DNA of 64,000 nt, from the NCBI RefSeq assembly GCF_037038585.1, contig NC_092524.1, positions 71,448,552 through 71,512,551 of the forward strand, written 5' to 3'. The DNA is from Patagioenas fasciata (lineage: Eukaryota > Chordata > Aves > Columbiformes > Columbidae). Shown in pieces: positions 50,226 to 59,335 of this stretch. Within the stretch, counting starts at the first letter, position 1; every line of letters starts with the position of its first letter. A program made the position numbers and the translations under genes. The notes under the pieces were generated by a model, which was given only the letters and a program-made list of their open reading frames with translations, ran no database searches and was not told the origin of the DNA.

Positions 50226-52335
50226 GCCAGCCTCCAGTACAGGTTATTAGCTTGAGTGTGTTGCAAAAATGAGATATTTTTACTGTTTGTTGTTTTGTCA
50301 AAGGCAGCACTACACAGTTGTGTGATGGTGCATTTTGAAACAGTGAGAGCACTAGTGTGTGTTTGATACCGAGTATATAGGTGAACTATGGAAACTGTAG
50401 AGTTATCTTGTACCATTTTATATGCTGTGTCTCAACAGTGCACTAGCACTGAAGCAGGGGTGTAGATTGTCACTGACAAACACTTGGCTGAGACTTTTGA
50501 AGTTGCTTGAGGAACTTGTATTCTAAGAGATTTTGATACCACTTACGTGTAACATTAACCTGCCATCATTGCCTAATAGTAGTCCTGCTTTTTAACTTTT
50601 TATTTATAGCTAAAATCTTAACTGTATCAATGCATTTTTCATTATACTAATTAAGAGGACTCTGTTTTGACATATTAATAGTGAAGTCAATTCAAAGGGT
50701 TCAACCAGTTCAGTCTGTACAGATTATGGTTTTCTGCATTACAATTTCTAGGAACAGTTTTCATGAAACCCGCACTTGATTATGTATTCTGCTTTCAAAA
50801 CTGATGTGTTTTACAGGCTGTAGAACATGGAGATGATGCTACTAACTACTGCCAGAAACATATGACATAGAGTGGAAGCTGAAGTAACTCTGCAGTAGCA
50901 GTTTGGACTCTAGTAAGTGGGAATGTATATTAAATTTTGCACTGATTTTTGTAAAATGGGCAAATGGGTAAGAATAATCAGCATCTGGGATTAAGCTTCA
51001 GGATGTAGGATGGGACTAAGGAAACTGCTAACTTGTTGCAAATTTCTGCAGATCACTGCAACTTTCAAACTACTTTCTTTCTGCCTTGTTTCTAGTTTAG
51101 CTTTGCAAGAACTCTTCAGGCACATATGGAAGATATTGAAAGTAGATGCTTCCCCCCATCCCCTCCCCTCCCATTGGATCAACTCAAATGAGTACAATCC
51201 TCCATGCCAAGATTCGTAATACTGAACTTAATTACTGAAAATATTATTTTGCTCAGCAGTGCTTTTTCCATTATCAGTAGCATTATTGTAAGAGGGAGTT
51301 CTTTTTAATTCTCCATGATTAATTGCCCAACATTATTAGAGTTGTTTGGACCACAGAGTGTTTTCTGCAAGTGATAACGAGATTCCTGACTAGTAACGAT
51401 TTGGTTATTTTCATTCTAGTGGTGTGAAGTTTCACAAGTGGTGGTGACCTTCAGTTTGTAGCCTTTTACATGAGTCCTAGTAGAGAAGAAACATTTAAAG
51501 TTGAGTTTAACTGCACTTTAATTATCCTGCTTCTCTTGCCACTTCCTCTTCTCCCCTTTGTGTCTTTTTTCCCCTTTTCTGCCCCTTTTGTTGTGTGTTG
51601 TGTTTTTTTTTTTTTTCCCTTGTATCCGCACACACTTTTTGGTTTATCACTTGATCAGACTGGTCCACTTCAGGAATGCAGTTTAACAGTTGCCCGTTGT
51701 GGCAAAGGCCCAGCCTGCTCGTCACCTGATGGTTTCTTCAGTGTGCTCGAATTCAAAAATAAGTGCTGACTTCTGGTACATGTATCCTGAATCTAAGTCT
51801 TATTTCCAAGCATGATGAATAGGCAGTAGAAAGGTAGTTGATCTACCTTCTTTTTCCTCTAATGTGCATGTGAATGTCAGCATTCGAAGTTTGTATATGA
51901 ATTTTCAGTGCACATGACGTATTTGGGGTATGATAACGAATGTTGTGTGTGTATGTAAGGTTAAGTTCAAGCAGCAGATGATTATTTCAGTAATTTAATC
52001 TATATTTGATTCAGGCTTTATGTAACTTGCAGGTGAGAAATACTGAGGTTTAGATTTATTAAAGATGCTGCTTTATTTACATTTCTCTTTGAAGAACTGA
52101 AGAAGTGAGGAGACAGACCTTGCTGCTTTCTGTGTTCAGAGATGGAACGTGTTACTCAAGTGGAAATACTTTCTTGACTGCAGAGTTTGCTTAAGAGGAC
52201 AGATTAAACTCCTGTTACAGACAAACTAACGCTTTGCAAACCTATTGTAGATGTCTGTATTGACTTTATTTAGTTGACAAGTGTGTATTTGTATTTTAAT
52301 TGACCTTGCAACAATAAAATCCTATGCATATGTGG
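49790..52335 (+). ncRNA. Putative spliced noncoding transcript from the CpG island
   Basis: A model inferred from signals only. Exon 1 lies in the CpG island and ends before the donor at 49848. Exon 2 is 50817-50912, between a good acceptor (TGATGTGTTTTACAG) and a strong donor (CTCTA then GTAAGTGGG). The last exon starts near 52095 after TTTCTCTTTGAAG and ends past an AATAAA at 52313-52318 with a T/G-rich downstream stretch. Exon 2 has stops in all three frames and the last exon has no long frame, so I favour a long noncoding RNA or an untranslated region over a coding gene. The boundary of exon 1 is a guess. Confidence 0.35.
52313..52318 (+). terminator. AATAAA polyadenylation signal
   Basis: Canonical hexamer followed within 40 nt by a T/G-rich stretch (TATGTGGGCTTTATGTTTCT), the usual arrangement for 3' end formation on the + strand. 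Confidence 0.55.
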
Positions 52336-53990
52336 GCTTTATGTTTCTTTTGCATATGTTGAAAGAATGAGGGTAAAGAGAGGAGCTGCTTCCAAGTAGG
52401 CCTGACTTTACTGCATTAAGCAACATATAAATAAGAATTTAAGAGTCTTTCTGTTATTTAGACTGCTGAACCTTTCTAGATATTTTAGCATCCAAATTGT
52501 TAGCTTTGTGAGCCATTTCTTTCCCATGTGTTGGGTGTTGCTGTCATGGATTGCATATACTCTCCTCTGGCTACTGTTGGAATTAGCCGCTGTAAACACT
52601 ACGTAAAAGTTGAATATCTAGCATAATTAAGATTTCTTCCTTTCATGTTGAGGAAGAACACCAGGAGGACTCTGCATTTTGTAATATTGAGTTTTGATTT
52701 GAAAATGCTATATTTTTCAGATATGAGATGCATTTCAAAGTTAATTACACAAGGTTTGGACAAGTATTACAATGTGCTATTTAACATTATAAAATTTTTA
52801 TTTCCTCCACTGATCTTAAAGTGCTCTAATTTCAGAGATTTGTCAAGGCTGCTGCTGATACAGTTTCTGAGGATGATTCTGAAGGCTGATGCCAACAGAA
52901 CTTTGATACTGCAAGAGACAAGTGGAATTGCTGCAGAAATGCTGAACTGGCAAGAACAACATTAAAACACATTTGTTTTCTTCTCATTAGTAAAACATGT
53001 GTGGATTATTACTGTAGTATCTGAAGCATTGTTGAATTTAAAATCAACTGCTGCACAGTGGAGCTCAGCAGACTTGAGAACCACTCAGCTGGTGTGAGGA
53101 TCAGACAGGTATAAAGCAACTTTGCTTTTTAAATGATGAGGATGATGTGCTTTGTTTTGGAAGACATCAGATTTTGAATGTTTAAGGAAGCTGTAACTAC
53201 CTCGATGTTTCCTTCTTACCGCAGTCGGATTTCTGGTTCTGTCTGTCGAGTTGTGCTCCTCTCCCGCACCACGTGGTGATCGTGGGGCTCAGCGTGAGGG
53301 GGGGCAAGGAGGGCGGGGGTGTCCGTGGACTTGAATAAGTTTTGTTTGGGGTTTTTTAAATGCCTCTGTTGACACATTGTATAAAAACTGATTGCTGCAG
53401 TGCTAATGAATGAACAGGAGGATAAGCAACAGATTTGAGAACCTGTTTGGGTTTTGGTTTATTGAAAAATTATTATTTAACTCAAAAAGCAATAAGATCT
53501 TGCAGTGGTCTTCTAATACTTACTGGTAGCTTTTTAATGTACTGGTTTGGAACTTTGAGATTATATTTGATATGAAGTGGCTGTTCCATCGTGGAATATT
53601 GCAGGAGTAAACTCTTGCATTTCAGCATTCCTGGCAGATCTGCAGCTTGATAAAGACCTGAGGCTGTTTAGTTTAATCAGACTTTTGTAGATCCCACCTT
53701 CACTGTTCAAAGCACTGGCTGTCAATGTGTTTTCTGGTGTTGTCACTTCTTTCTGAACAAAGACGACAGAGGTACACAGCTCTACTGGTATTGTCTGTTT
53801 TATTTAAACATGGAACTTTAACTTGAAAGCTTAGAGAGCTGTGGTCTGTGGTATATCTTAGTATCTGCATAAGAATTTACAAACATTACACTTATGCCAA
53901 CCAGCACGGAACTTTTGTGAGTGTGAACTGCTGTGCAGTTAGAAAGAAGAAAGGTGTGTGAGCTAAACCAGCAGGAAGGCTGCAGCCGTG
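52336..53990. other. Unassigned region with exon-like fragments
   Basis: AT-rich. A 106-codon + frame lies at 52645-52965. Overlapping it, an acceptor-like TCTAATTTCAG (ending about 52836) leads into another frame with RFVKAAADTVSEDDSEG before a stop. About 120 nt earlier, TTTTTCAG precedes a frame with YEMHFKVNYTRFGQVLQC. These could be decayed exons of a host gene or chance. A further acceptor-like CTTCTTACCGCAG lies at about 53212-53224. I cannot name anything here. Confidence 0.35.
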
Positions 53991-54790
53991 TAACCTGGGG
54001 GGCGCAAACGGCACGAAACGGGCTGCAGCGGCGGAGCCCTCGGTCCCGGGCTGTCCCGGGCAGGCGGCAGAGCCCTCGGTCCCGGGCAGACGCAGCCTGA
54101 AAGCTCCCGGCCCCGCCCTGCGGGCGGACAGCGCCGCTCTGCGGCCGCCGGTGGCTCCGGGACGGGAGGCGAGGGGCGGGGGGGGGCAGTGCCGGGCGCG
54201 GAGGCGGGGGGGGTGGGCGCGCAGCCCGGTGGCGGACGCGGACGGGATTGGCTCCTGCGCGGGATGGGCGGGGACACGCTGCGTAGTGCGCGGGCCGCGG
54301 AGCGCGTGCCGGCGGTGCGGCGGCTGGAGCAGCGCGCGAGGAACGGCGGGGCCGGCGGTGAGCGAGGGGCGGGCGGACAGCGGGGAGACTGGACGGGGCC
54401 GGGCCGGGACCGGGTGAGGGGCGAGGCTGGAGGGTGACAGACGGGCTGGTTTCGGAAGGAGGAAGGCGAGGGGCAGCCAGCCGCAACAGCGCGGCCCCAG
54501 GCCGGGGCGAGGGGGAAACACGCGGGCGGCTGTGAGGGAAGGGAGCCCCGCGCTGAGCGCTGCGCGGGGCTCGCGCGGGGCCGTGGGGCGGAGGGGGAGC
54601 CCCCGTAGTGACACAGGACAGAGGGAGGAAAGCGAGCGGGAGGGGGCAGCGGCGGGTCGGGAGCGGCGCAGGCGGGGCCGGGGGCGCGAGGGGCGGGGGC
54701 GGCGCTGCCGCGGGGAGGGGCCGGAAACGGTGGGAGCGGCGGAGGAACCTGAGGGCGGGACGGCGCGGGAGGAGCTTGGGCGGGAAAAGC
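53991..54790. promoter_or_regulatory. Large CpG island
   Basis: About 0.8 kb of very GC- and CpG-rich DNA. Features include an inverted CCAAT (ATTGG at 54247-54251), multiple GC boxes, and a donor-like GCCGGCG/GTGAGCG junction at 54358. An ATG at 54264 in good context would give 31 codons before that donor, but the frame stops at once after the acceptor at 55587, so exon 1 is more likely untranslated. Reverse-strand frames of 222 and 240 codons are Arg/Pro/Ala-rich shadows. A GAGCCCTCGGTCCCGGGC phrase is duplicated at about 54030 and 54070. Confidence 0.6.
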
Positions 54791-55410
54791 TGAGGTACCT
54801 CGGGGAGGGGATGATATCGGGGGAGGCTTTGACAGGAAAGGCTGAGGTACCTCGGGGAGGGGATGATATCGGGGGAGGCTTTGACGGGAAAGGCTGAGGT
54901 ACCTCGGGGAGGGGATGATATCGGGGGAGGCTTTGACGGGAAAGGCTGAGGTACTTCGGGGAGGGGATGATATCGGGGGAGGCTTTGACAGGAAAGGCTG
55001 AGGTACCTCGGGAAGGGGATGATATCGGGGGAGGCTTTGACGGGAATGGCTGAGGTACCTCAGGGAGGGGATGATATCGGGGAAGGCTTTGACAGGAAAG
55101 GCTGAGGTACCTCGGGGAGGGGATGATATCGGGGGAGGCTTTGACGGGAAAGGCTGAGGTACCTCAGGGAGGTGATGACATCGGGGGAGGCTTTGGTGGG
55201 AAAGGGTGAGGGACTTAAAGGAGAGGACGGAAGGGAGAGAGGTTTTGGTGGTAAAGGCTGAGGTACCTCAGGGAGGAGATGGCATCGCAGAGGCTGCAGT
55301 GGGAAATGCTGAGGTAGCTCTGGGACGGGATGGCACTAAGGTGTGGTTTCAAAGGGAAATGCTGAGGTACTTTGAGGAAAGGATGCTGGGCAAGGAACTA
55401 TGAACACATC
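54789..55410. repeat. 52-bp minisatellite, about 12 units, with palindromic core
   Basis: GCTGAGGTAC-type starts occur at 54789, 54841, 54893, 54945, 54997, 55049, 55101, 55153, 55205, 55257, 55308 and 55361, that is 52 bp apart with 51/53-bp steps only at the decayed right end. Most units contain the 10-bp perfect palindrome GAGGTACCTC and a GATATC. Left units are nearly identical and right units diverged, indicating homogenisation at the island-proximal end. It lies between the CpG island and the splice acceptor at 55586, so probably in a first intron. Confidence 0.95.
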
Positions 55411-55586
55411 AGATCGGTTAAGAGAATGTTGATGACAGAAATTTCTACAGTAAAGTATTCCAGCAAAGACAGGGAGATGAGCAAAACTTATATCAGGCCT
55501 CCTAGGATTCCTGCAGGTTAGGGGACAGGGATGATGAGGTTGTTAACTCAGTCCTAACTTTTTCTTTCTCTCCCTCTCTTGCAGCA

Positions 55587-56361
55587 CCAGACTGAATGGA
55601 GAAGCAAGTGGATGGGAAGTTCTTGCGCCACGACACAGACCACATTTATTACTCTTGCCCTCCGAGACCCGGAGAACCGAACCGTTCTCATCGTGCCTTG
55701 AAGCAACCTCTGCTCATGCGCTTCTGCCAGGGAGAAGGCAGAATGGCAGTAGCTCGCCACGTTAAACAACAGGGTGTACACTCTGCAGCTTTCAAGCCCA
55801 GCTCTGCGTTAGCTCACCCCTGCAATTTTGCACCGCCCACGCAAATTTGAGTTGTCGCTGGTTGTTGCAGCGTTTGGCTTTGGTGAGGACAGCGTGTGTT
55901 TGTCAGCAGTTGGTGTAGGGTGGAATCCTGAGGAGAAAGTGATATTTCCGTGCCAGAACTGGTTGGTGTTTGCATGGTATTGTGGTAGTTGTTCCCGCAG
56001 GTGATCAGTGCTGGAGTGTTATTGCAGGATGAGGGGATTTTGAAGGCTTGTCTGTGAGATGCAGTAGAGGCAGCAGTTGAAAGCGAAAGGCTGAGATTTG
56101 GAGAGTTTGTCGGTGGGTTTTGGACAGTTGTCAGTTGAAGAGTTGGTTGTTTGCAGGTGAGGTGTAGGGCAGAGGGTGAAGCTGACTTTGCCTGGGCGGC
56201 GCAACTGGATGGGTGTGCAGAGCTGAGGAGAGCGGGCTTCTGCGGGTGACCCTAAAGCTGGAGAAGCAGCCAGCGGCAGCTCCAGACAGTCCCGCAGGGC
56301 CGGGCAGGGCCAGTGTCCTGGGGCACAGCGAGCGTGACCCTCCGCAAGCACCAAACAGCAG
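55587..56361 (+). other. Candidate exon with an 84-codon frame
   Basis: A very strong acceptor (long pyrimidine tract ending CCCTCTCTTGCAG at 55584) precedes a segment holding an ATG-started frame at 55596-55850 (84 codons; begins MEKQVDGKFLRHDTDHIYYS). A donor-like AACAGCAGGTGAGGAC lies at about 56361. The other two frames are also open for 38-60 codons, so coding status is unresolved. The start context is weak (no purine at -3, G at +4). The neighbouring CpG island and minisatellite suggest this is exon 2 of a + strand transcript. No family recognised. Confidence 0.35.
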
Positions 56362-56600
56362 GTGAGGACTGTGGGGATTTGTACTGAGCTATGATATCTC
56401 TAAGGCATGTGCGAGGGGCCGGGGCCAAGGCAAGGTGGGCTCGCTGTGGGGTGTGGGGAGGTGTCAGCCCCCGGACTCAGCCCCTGTCTGATTGTAGTGC
56501 CCTTGGGCTGGTGTAGCTCAGTCCTCTGTGCGTTTCTCTTCAGGTGGAGCAGCGTGCAAAGGAAAAGCAAGGAAGGAGAGGAAGGTGGTGAACCTATGAG

Positions 56601-56606
56601 GAAGAG
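56601..56606. repeat. Target-site duplication, left
   Basis: GAAGAG, identical to 57581-57586. The uninterrupted order is seen in the second unit copy, where GAGGAAGAGCGATCAAG runs straight through at about 58339-58355. Confidence 0.85.
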
Positions 56607-57580
56607 TGTAGCGAATCTGGCGTGGACTCACGGTAAGGTGCCATGAGAGACATTTATTACAAACTCAGGTTTGCATTTATACTCGCTATGATGCTTGCTC
56701 AAGCATTTGCTCTTTAGCTAAGTTAGACATTACATGAGCGATGTAACTGCCATATACGCATTTTTTTCTATAGTAAGCTGTTCCTTCTGTCCCTGATGTA
56801 TCAGTCCTGTATCTTAGTAGTCATAATTTTTCCCCAAGTAGATGAATATTTGCAAGCAGCTTTATCTCCAGTCGCTACCTGTTCATATAATTCTCATTCA
56901 TCTTTGTGCCATGTCTCCAACTGAAATGTACCAGTTGTAGGAAAGTCTAGCACATGATTAGCAATCCATTCTAATAAACTCACCAATCAGACCCCTGATA
57001 CATCCTGATTTTGCGTTTGTAGCGCATGTTGAAGGACATCCAGGGTTTGTCTTTGCTTAAGGGATAACTTCCCTCCCATGATTCCCAATCGCTCACCTTT
57101 CGTTGGTGGTGGGCGCGCACTGTCCTGGTTCCCGGTCCTGTTTCCTGGTTCGATTGGGCTTCGCTACCAGAGCGGCTGCTGCCTTTACCAGCACGCTGAA
57201 AGTCCCTGTTCCAGGGCGCCATTTGTAGCGAATGCGGTACGGACTCTCTTTTAAGGTGCAATGAGAGATGTTTATTACAAATTCAGGCTTGTGTTTATAC
57301 TCGCTATGATGCTTGCTCAAGCATTTGTTGATTAGCTAAGTTAGTCATTACATAAGTGATGTGTTTTGTGTTCCCACCAAAGTCACTGCCATAAACACCT
57401 TTTTTGTCTATCACAAGCTGTCCCTCTGTCCTTGATGCATCAATCCTGTATCAACTCCTCTGTCCTTGATGTATCACATAGCATACAGTCCTTTGTTCTT
57501 GTATTTTTCCACTAATGCTTGTTCTCATGCTGTTGACTCTTGCAGTTTCTCATGTGCCCGGTCTTCCGCGTACTGACACA
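56607..57580 (-). mobile_element. Short endogenous retrovirus (ERVK-like), internally deleted fossil
   Basis: Reverse-orientation element. The right-hand (5') LTR is 57224-57580, starting TGTAGCGAAT and ending TGACACA on the + strand. Next to it, 57202-57221 is the reverse complement of a lysine-tRNA-type primer-binding site (GTCCCTGTTC...GGGCGCCA). The left-hand (3') LTR starts at 56607 with the same TGTAGCGAAT and matches the right LTR for about 220 bp, then diverges. Both carry AATAAA on the minus strand. Perfect 6-bp duplications GAAGAG flank the element (56601-56606 and 57581-57586), as expected for this class. The internal region is only a few hundred bases and looks like leader sequence; no gag, pol or env is retained. 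The LTRs differ visibly, so the insertion is not recent. It interrupts copy 1 of the 0.8-kb repeat. Confidence 0.82.
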
Positions 57581-57586
57581 GAAGAG
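57581..57586. repeat. Target-site duplication, right
   Basis: GAAGAG, the partner of 56601-56606, followed by CGATCACGAAAGAGG, which continues the host repeat. Confidence 0.85.
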
Positions 57587-58279
57587 CGATCACGAAAGAG
57601 GATTGGAGCGCACCTGTGAGTCAAGCAGAGTCAAGAAAGAAGATGACAGTGGTGGACCTGTGAGTCAGGAGGGGACAAAAGAGGAGAAAGGTGATGGAGC
57701 TACGAGTCAAGAGTGAGGAGGAAGATGGGCAGCCTGAGCCAGCGAGAAGGAGAATGTATCCTTAAGCACAGGGAACGATCTGTGATTAGTGCGTCCCCCT
57801 CCCACCCCTAGAAACCGTGCTCGGGGGTAAAGTGGTAAAATGGGAGCAGGGGCTGTTGGCTGTGTTTTGGGAGGTGGGGGTGGTGAGCAGGGGCTGGGCT
57901 CTTGGACTTGGGAGCAGTTAAGGGAGCAGGGTGGTCATCCCTTGGGAGGTGTCTGTCTGCCAGCAGGTAAAGGAGGGGGAAGAGGATCCTGCCGGGGTGA
58001 GGGCCTGGCCAGCTCTCCACTCCCAGGGCTCTTGATGCTGATGTGGTGTGTTGCTGTAAGTGCCAGGGGTGACTGGCAAAGAAAGTCTTTGTGGGGTGCA
58101 TGCTGGGAAACTGTGCTGCTACGGAGGGGCTGGGTTGGTGGGAAGGCCTGTGTGGGGGGCCGGGGCCAAGGCAAGGTGGCCTTGTGGTGGGGTGTGGGGA
58201 TGCGTCAGCGACCGGACTCGCCCCCTCGTGTGACTGTACGGGCCTGGGGTGGGTATATTTTTGTTTCCTGTGCATCTCT

Positions 58280-58500
58280 GTTCGGGTGGAGCAGCTCGCA
58301 AAGGTGAAAGCAAGGAAGAAGAGGAAGGTGGTGACCCACGAGGAAGAGCGATCAAGAAAGAGGATTGGAGTGCATCTGCAAGTCAACAGGGATCAAGAAA
58401 GAAGATGACGGTGGTAGACCTGCGAGTCAGGAGGGATCAAGAAAGAAGAGGAGGAAGGTGATGGAGCTGCGAGTCAGGAGTGAGGAGGAAGAAAATGTCC
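58280..58500 (+). other. Exon-like basic block of the 0.8-kb unit, copy 2
   Basis: Begins GGGTGGAGCAGCTCGCAAAG. One frame reads VEQLAKVKARKKRKVVTHEE and on to a stop; another reads TVVDLRVRRDQERRGGR; a third reads RRKVMELRVRSEEE. A roughly 45-bp element (GATCAAGAAAGAAGATG followed by ACCTGCGAGTCAGGAGG) is itself repeated two to three times, so the shared 15-residue pattern (R-K-V-V-D-L-R-V-R) appears in different frames. Copies lie at 56545-56606 plus 57587-57735, 59070-59235 and 63100-63221. It reads as a formerly or possibly still coding repeat; function unknown. Confidence 0.4.
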
Positions 58501-59335
58501 CCCTTGGGACAGGGACCTCCCTGTAATCAGGACTGCGCCCTCCCACCCCTGGAAACTGCTCAGGGGCCCAGACATCCATGGGAAGGTTGTGTCCGACAAC
58601 ACGAGCCAGATCTTCAGCACTGGCTGCTGTTCAGCTGGGACCAGGGGCTGCTGGTGGGGTTTTGGGAGGCGGGGTGGGTGAGTAGAGGCTGGGCTTTTGT
58701 ACTCATGAGTGGTTGAGAGAGAGGGCTGGACACCTCTTGGGAGGTGTCTTGTCTGTCTGCCATCAGCTAAAGGAGGGGGAAGAGGATCCTGCCGGGGTGA
58801 GGGCCTGGCCAGCTCTCCACTCCCAGGGCTCTTGATGCTGATGTGGTGTGTTGCTGTAAGTGCCAGGGGTGACTGGCAAAGAAAGTCTTTGTGGGGTGCA
58901 TGCTGGGAAACTGTGCTGCTACGGAGGAGCTGGGTTGGTGGGAAGGCCTGTGCGGGGGGCCGGGGCCAAGGCAAGGTGGGCTTGCTGTGGGATGTGGGGA
59001 TGCGTCAGCGACCGGACTCACCCCCTATGTGACTGTACGGGCTTGGGGTGGGTGTATTTCTGTCTTCAGGGCATTTCGGTTTGGGTGGAGCAGCTCACAA
59101 AGGCGAAAGCAAGAAAGGAAAGTAAGGTTGTGAACTTACGAGAAAGAGTGATCAAGAAAGAGGATTTGAGTTCATCCGGGAGTCGAGGGATCAAGAAAGA
59201 AGAGGAGGAAGGTGATGGACGTGCATATTGAAAATGAGAGGGAAGATGGGCAACCTGAAGCATGGAGCAAGGGAATGTCTCCTAGAACAAAGGGACCTTT
59301 CTGTAATCAGAGATCCCCCCTCCTACCCTACAAAC

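Larger units (their letters stand above)
56405..59335. repeat. Tandem 0.8-kb segmental repeat with an exon-like block
   Basis: The phrase GGCCGGGGCCAAGGCAAGGT recurs at about 56417, 58158 and 58958; GGAAGGCCTG at 58141 and 58941 gives an 800-bp period for the two cleanest copies. Each unit has a GGTGGAGCAGC block encoding VEQLAK-type Lys/Arg/Glu-rich sequence (KARKKRKVV, RKVMELRVRSEEE), then a TTTTGGGAGG block, then an AGGATCCTGCCGGGGTGAGG block. Copy 1 lacks the last part and is split by an endogenous retrovirus. Frames are not conserved between copies. Only copy 1 keeps an intact acceptor AG (CTCTTCAG before GTGGAGCAG); in copies 2 and 3 that position reads GG. Confidence 0.85.

Noticed and set aside
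53818-54614. Reverse-strand frames of 222 and 240 codons
   Set aside because: They lie in a CpG island, are Arg/Pro/Ala-biased, overlap each other and lack splice or motif support.
56980-57261. 93-codon reverse-strand frame inside the retroviral element
   Set aside because: Falls across the leader and LTR edge of a fossil element; not a host gene.
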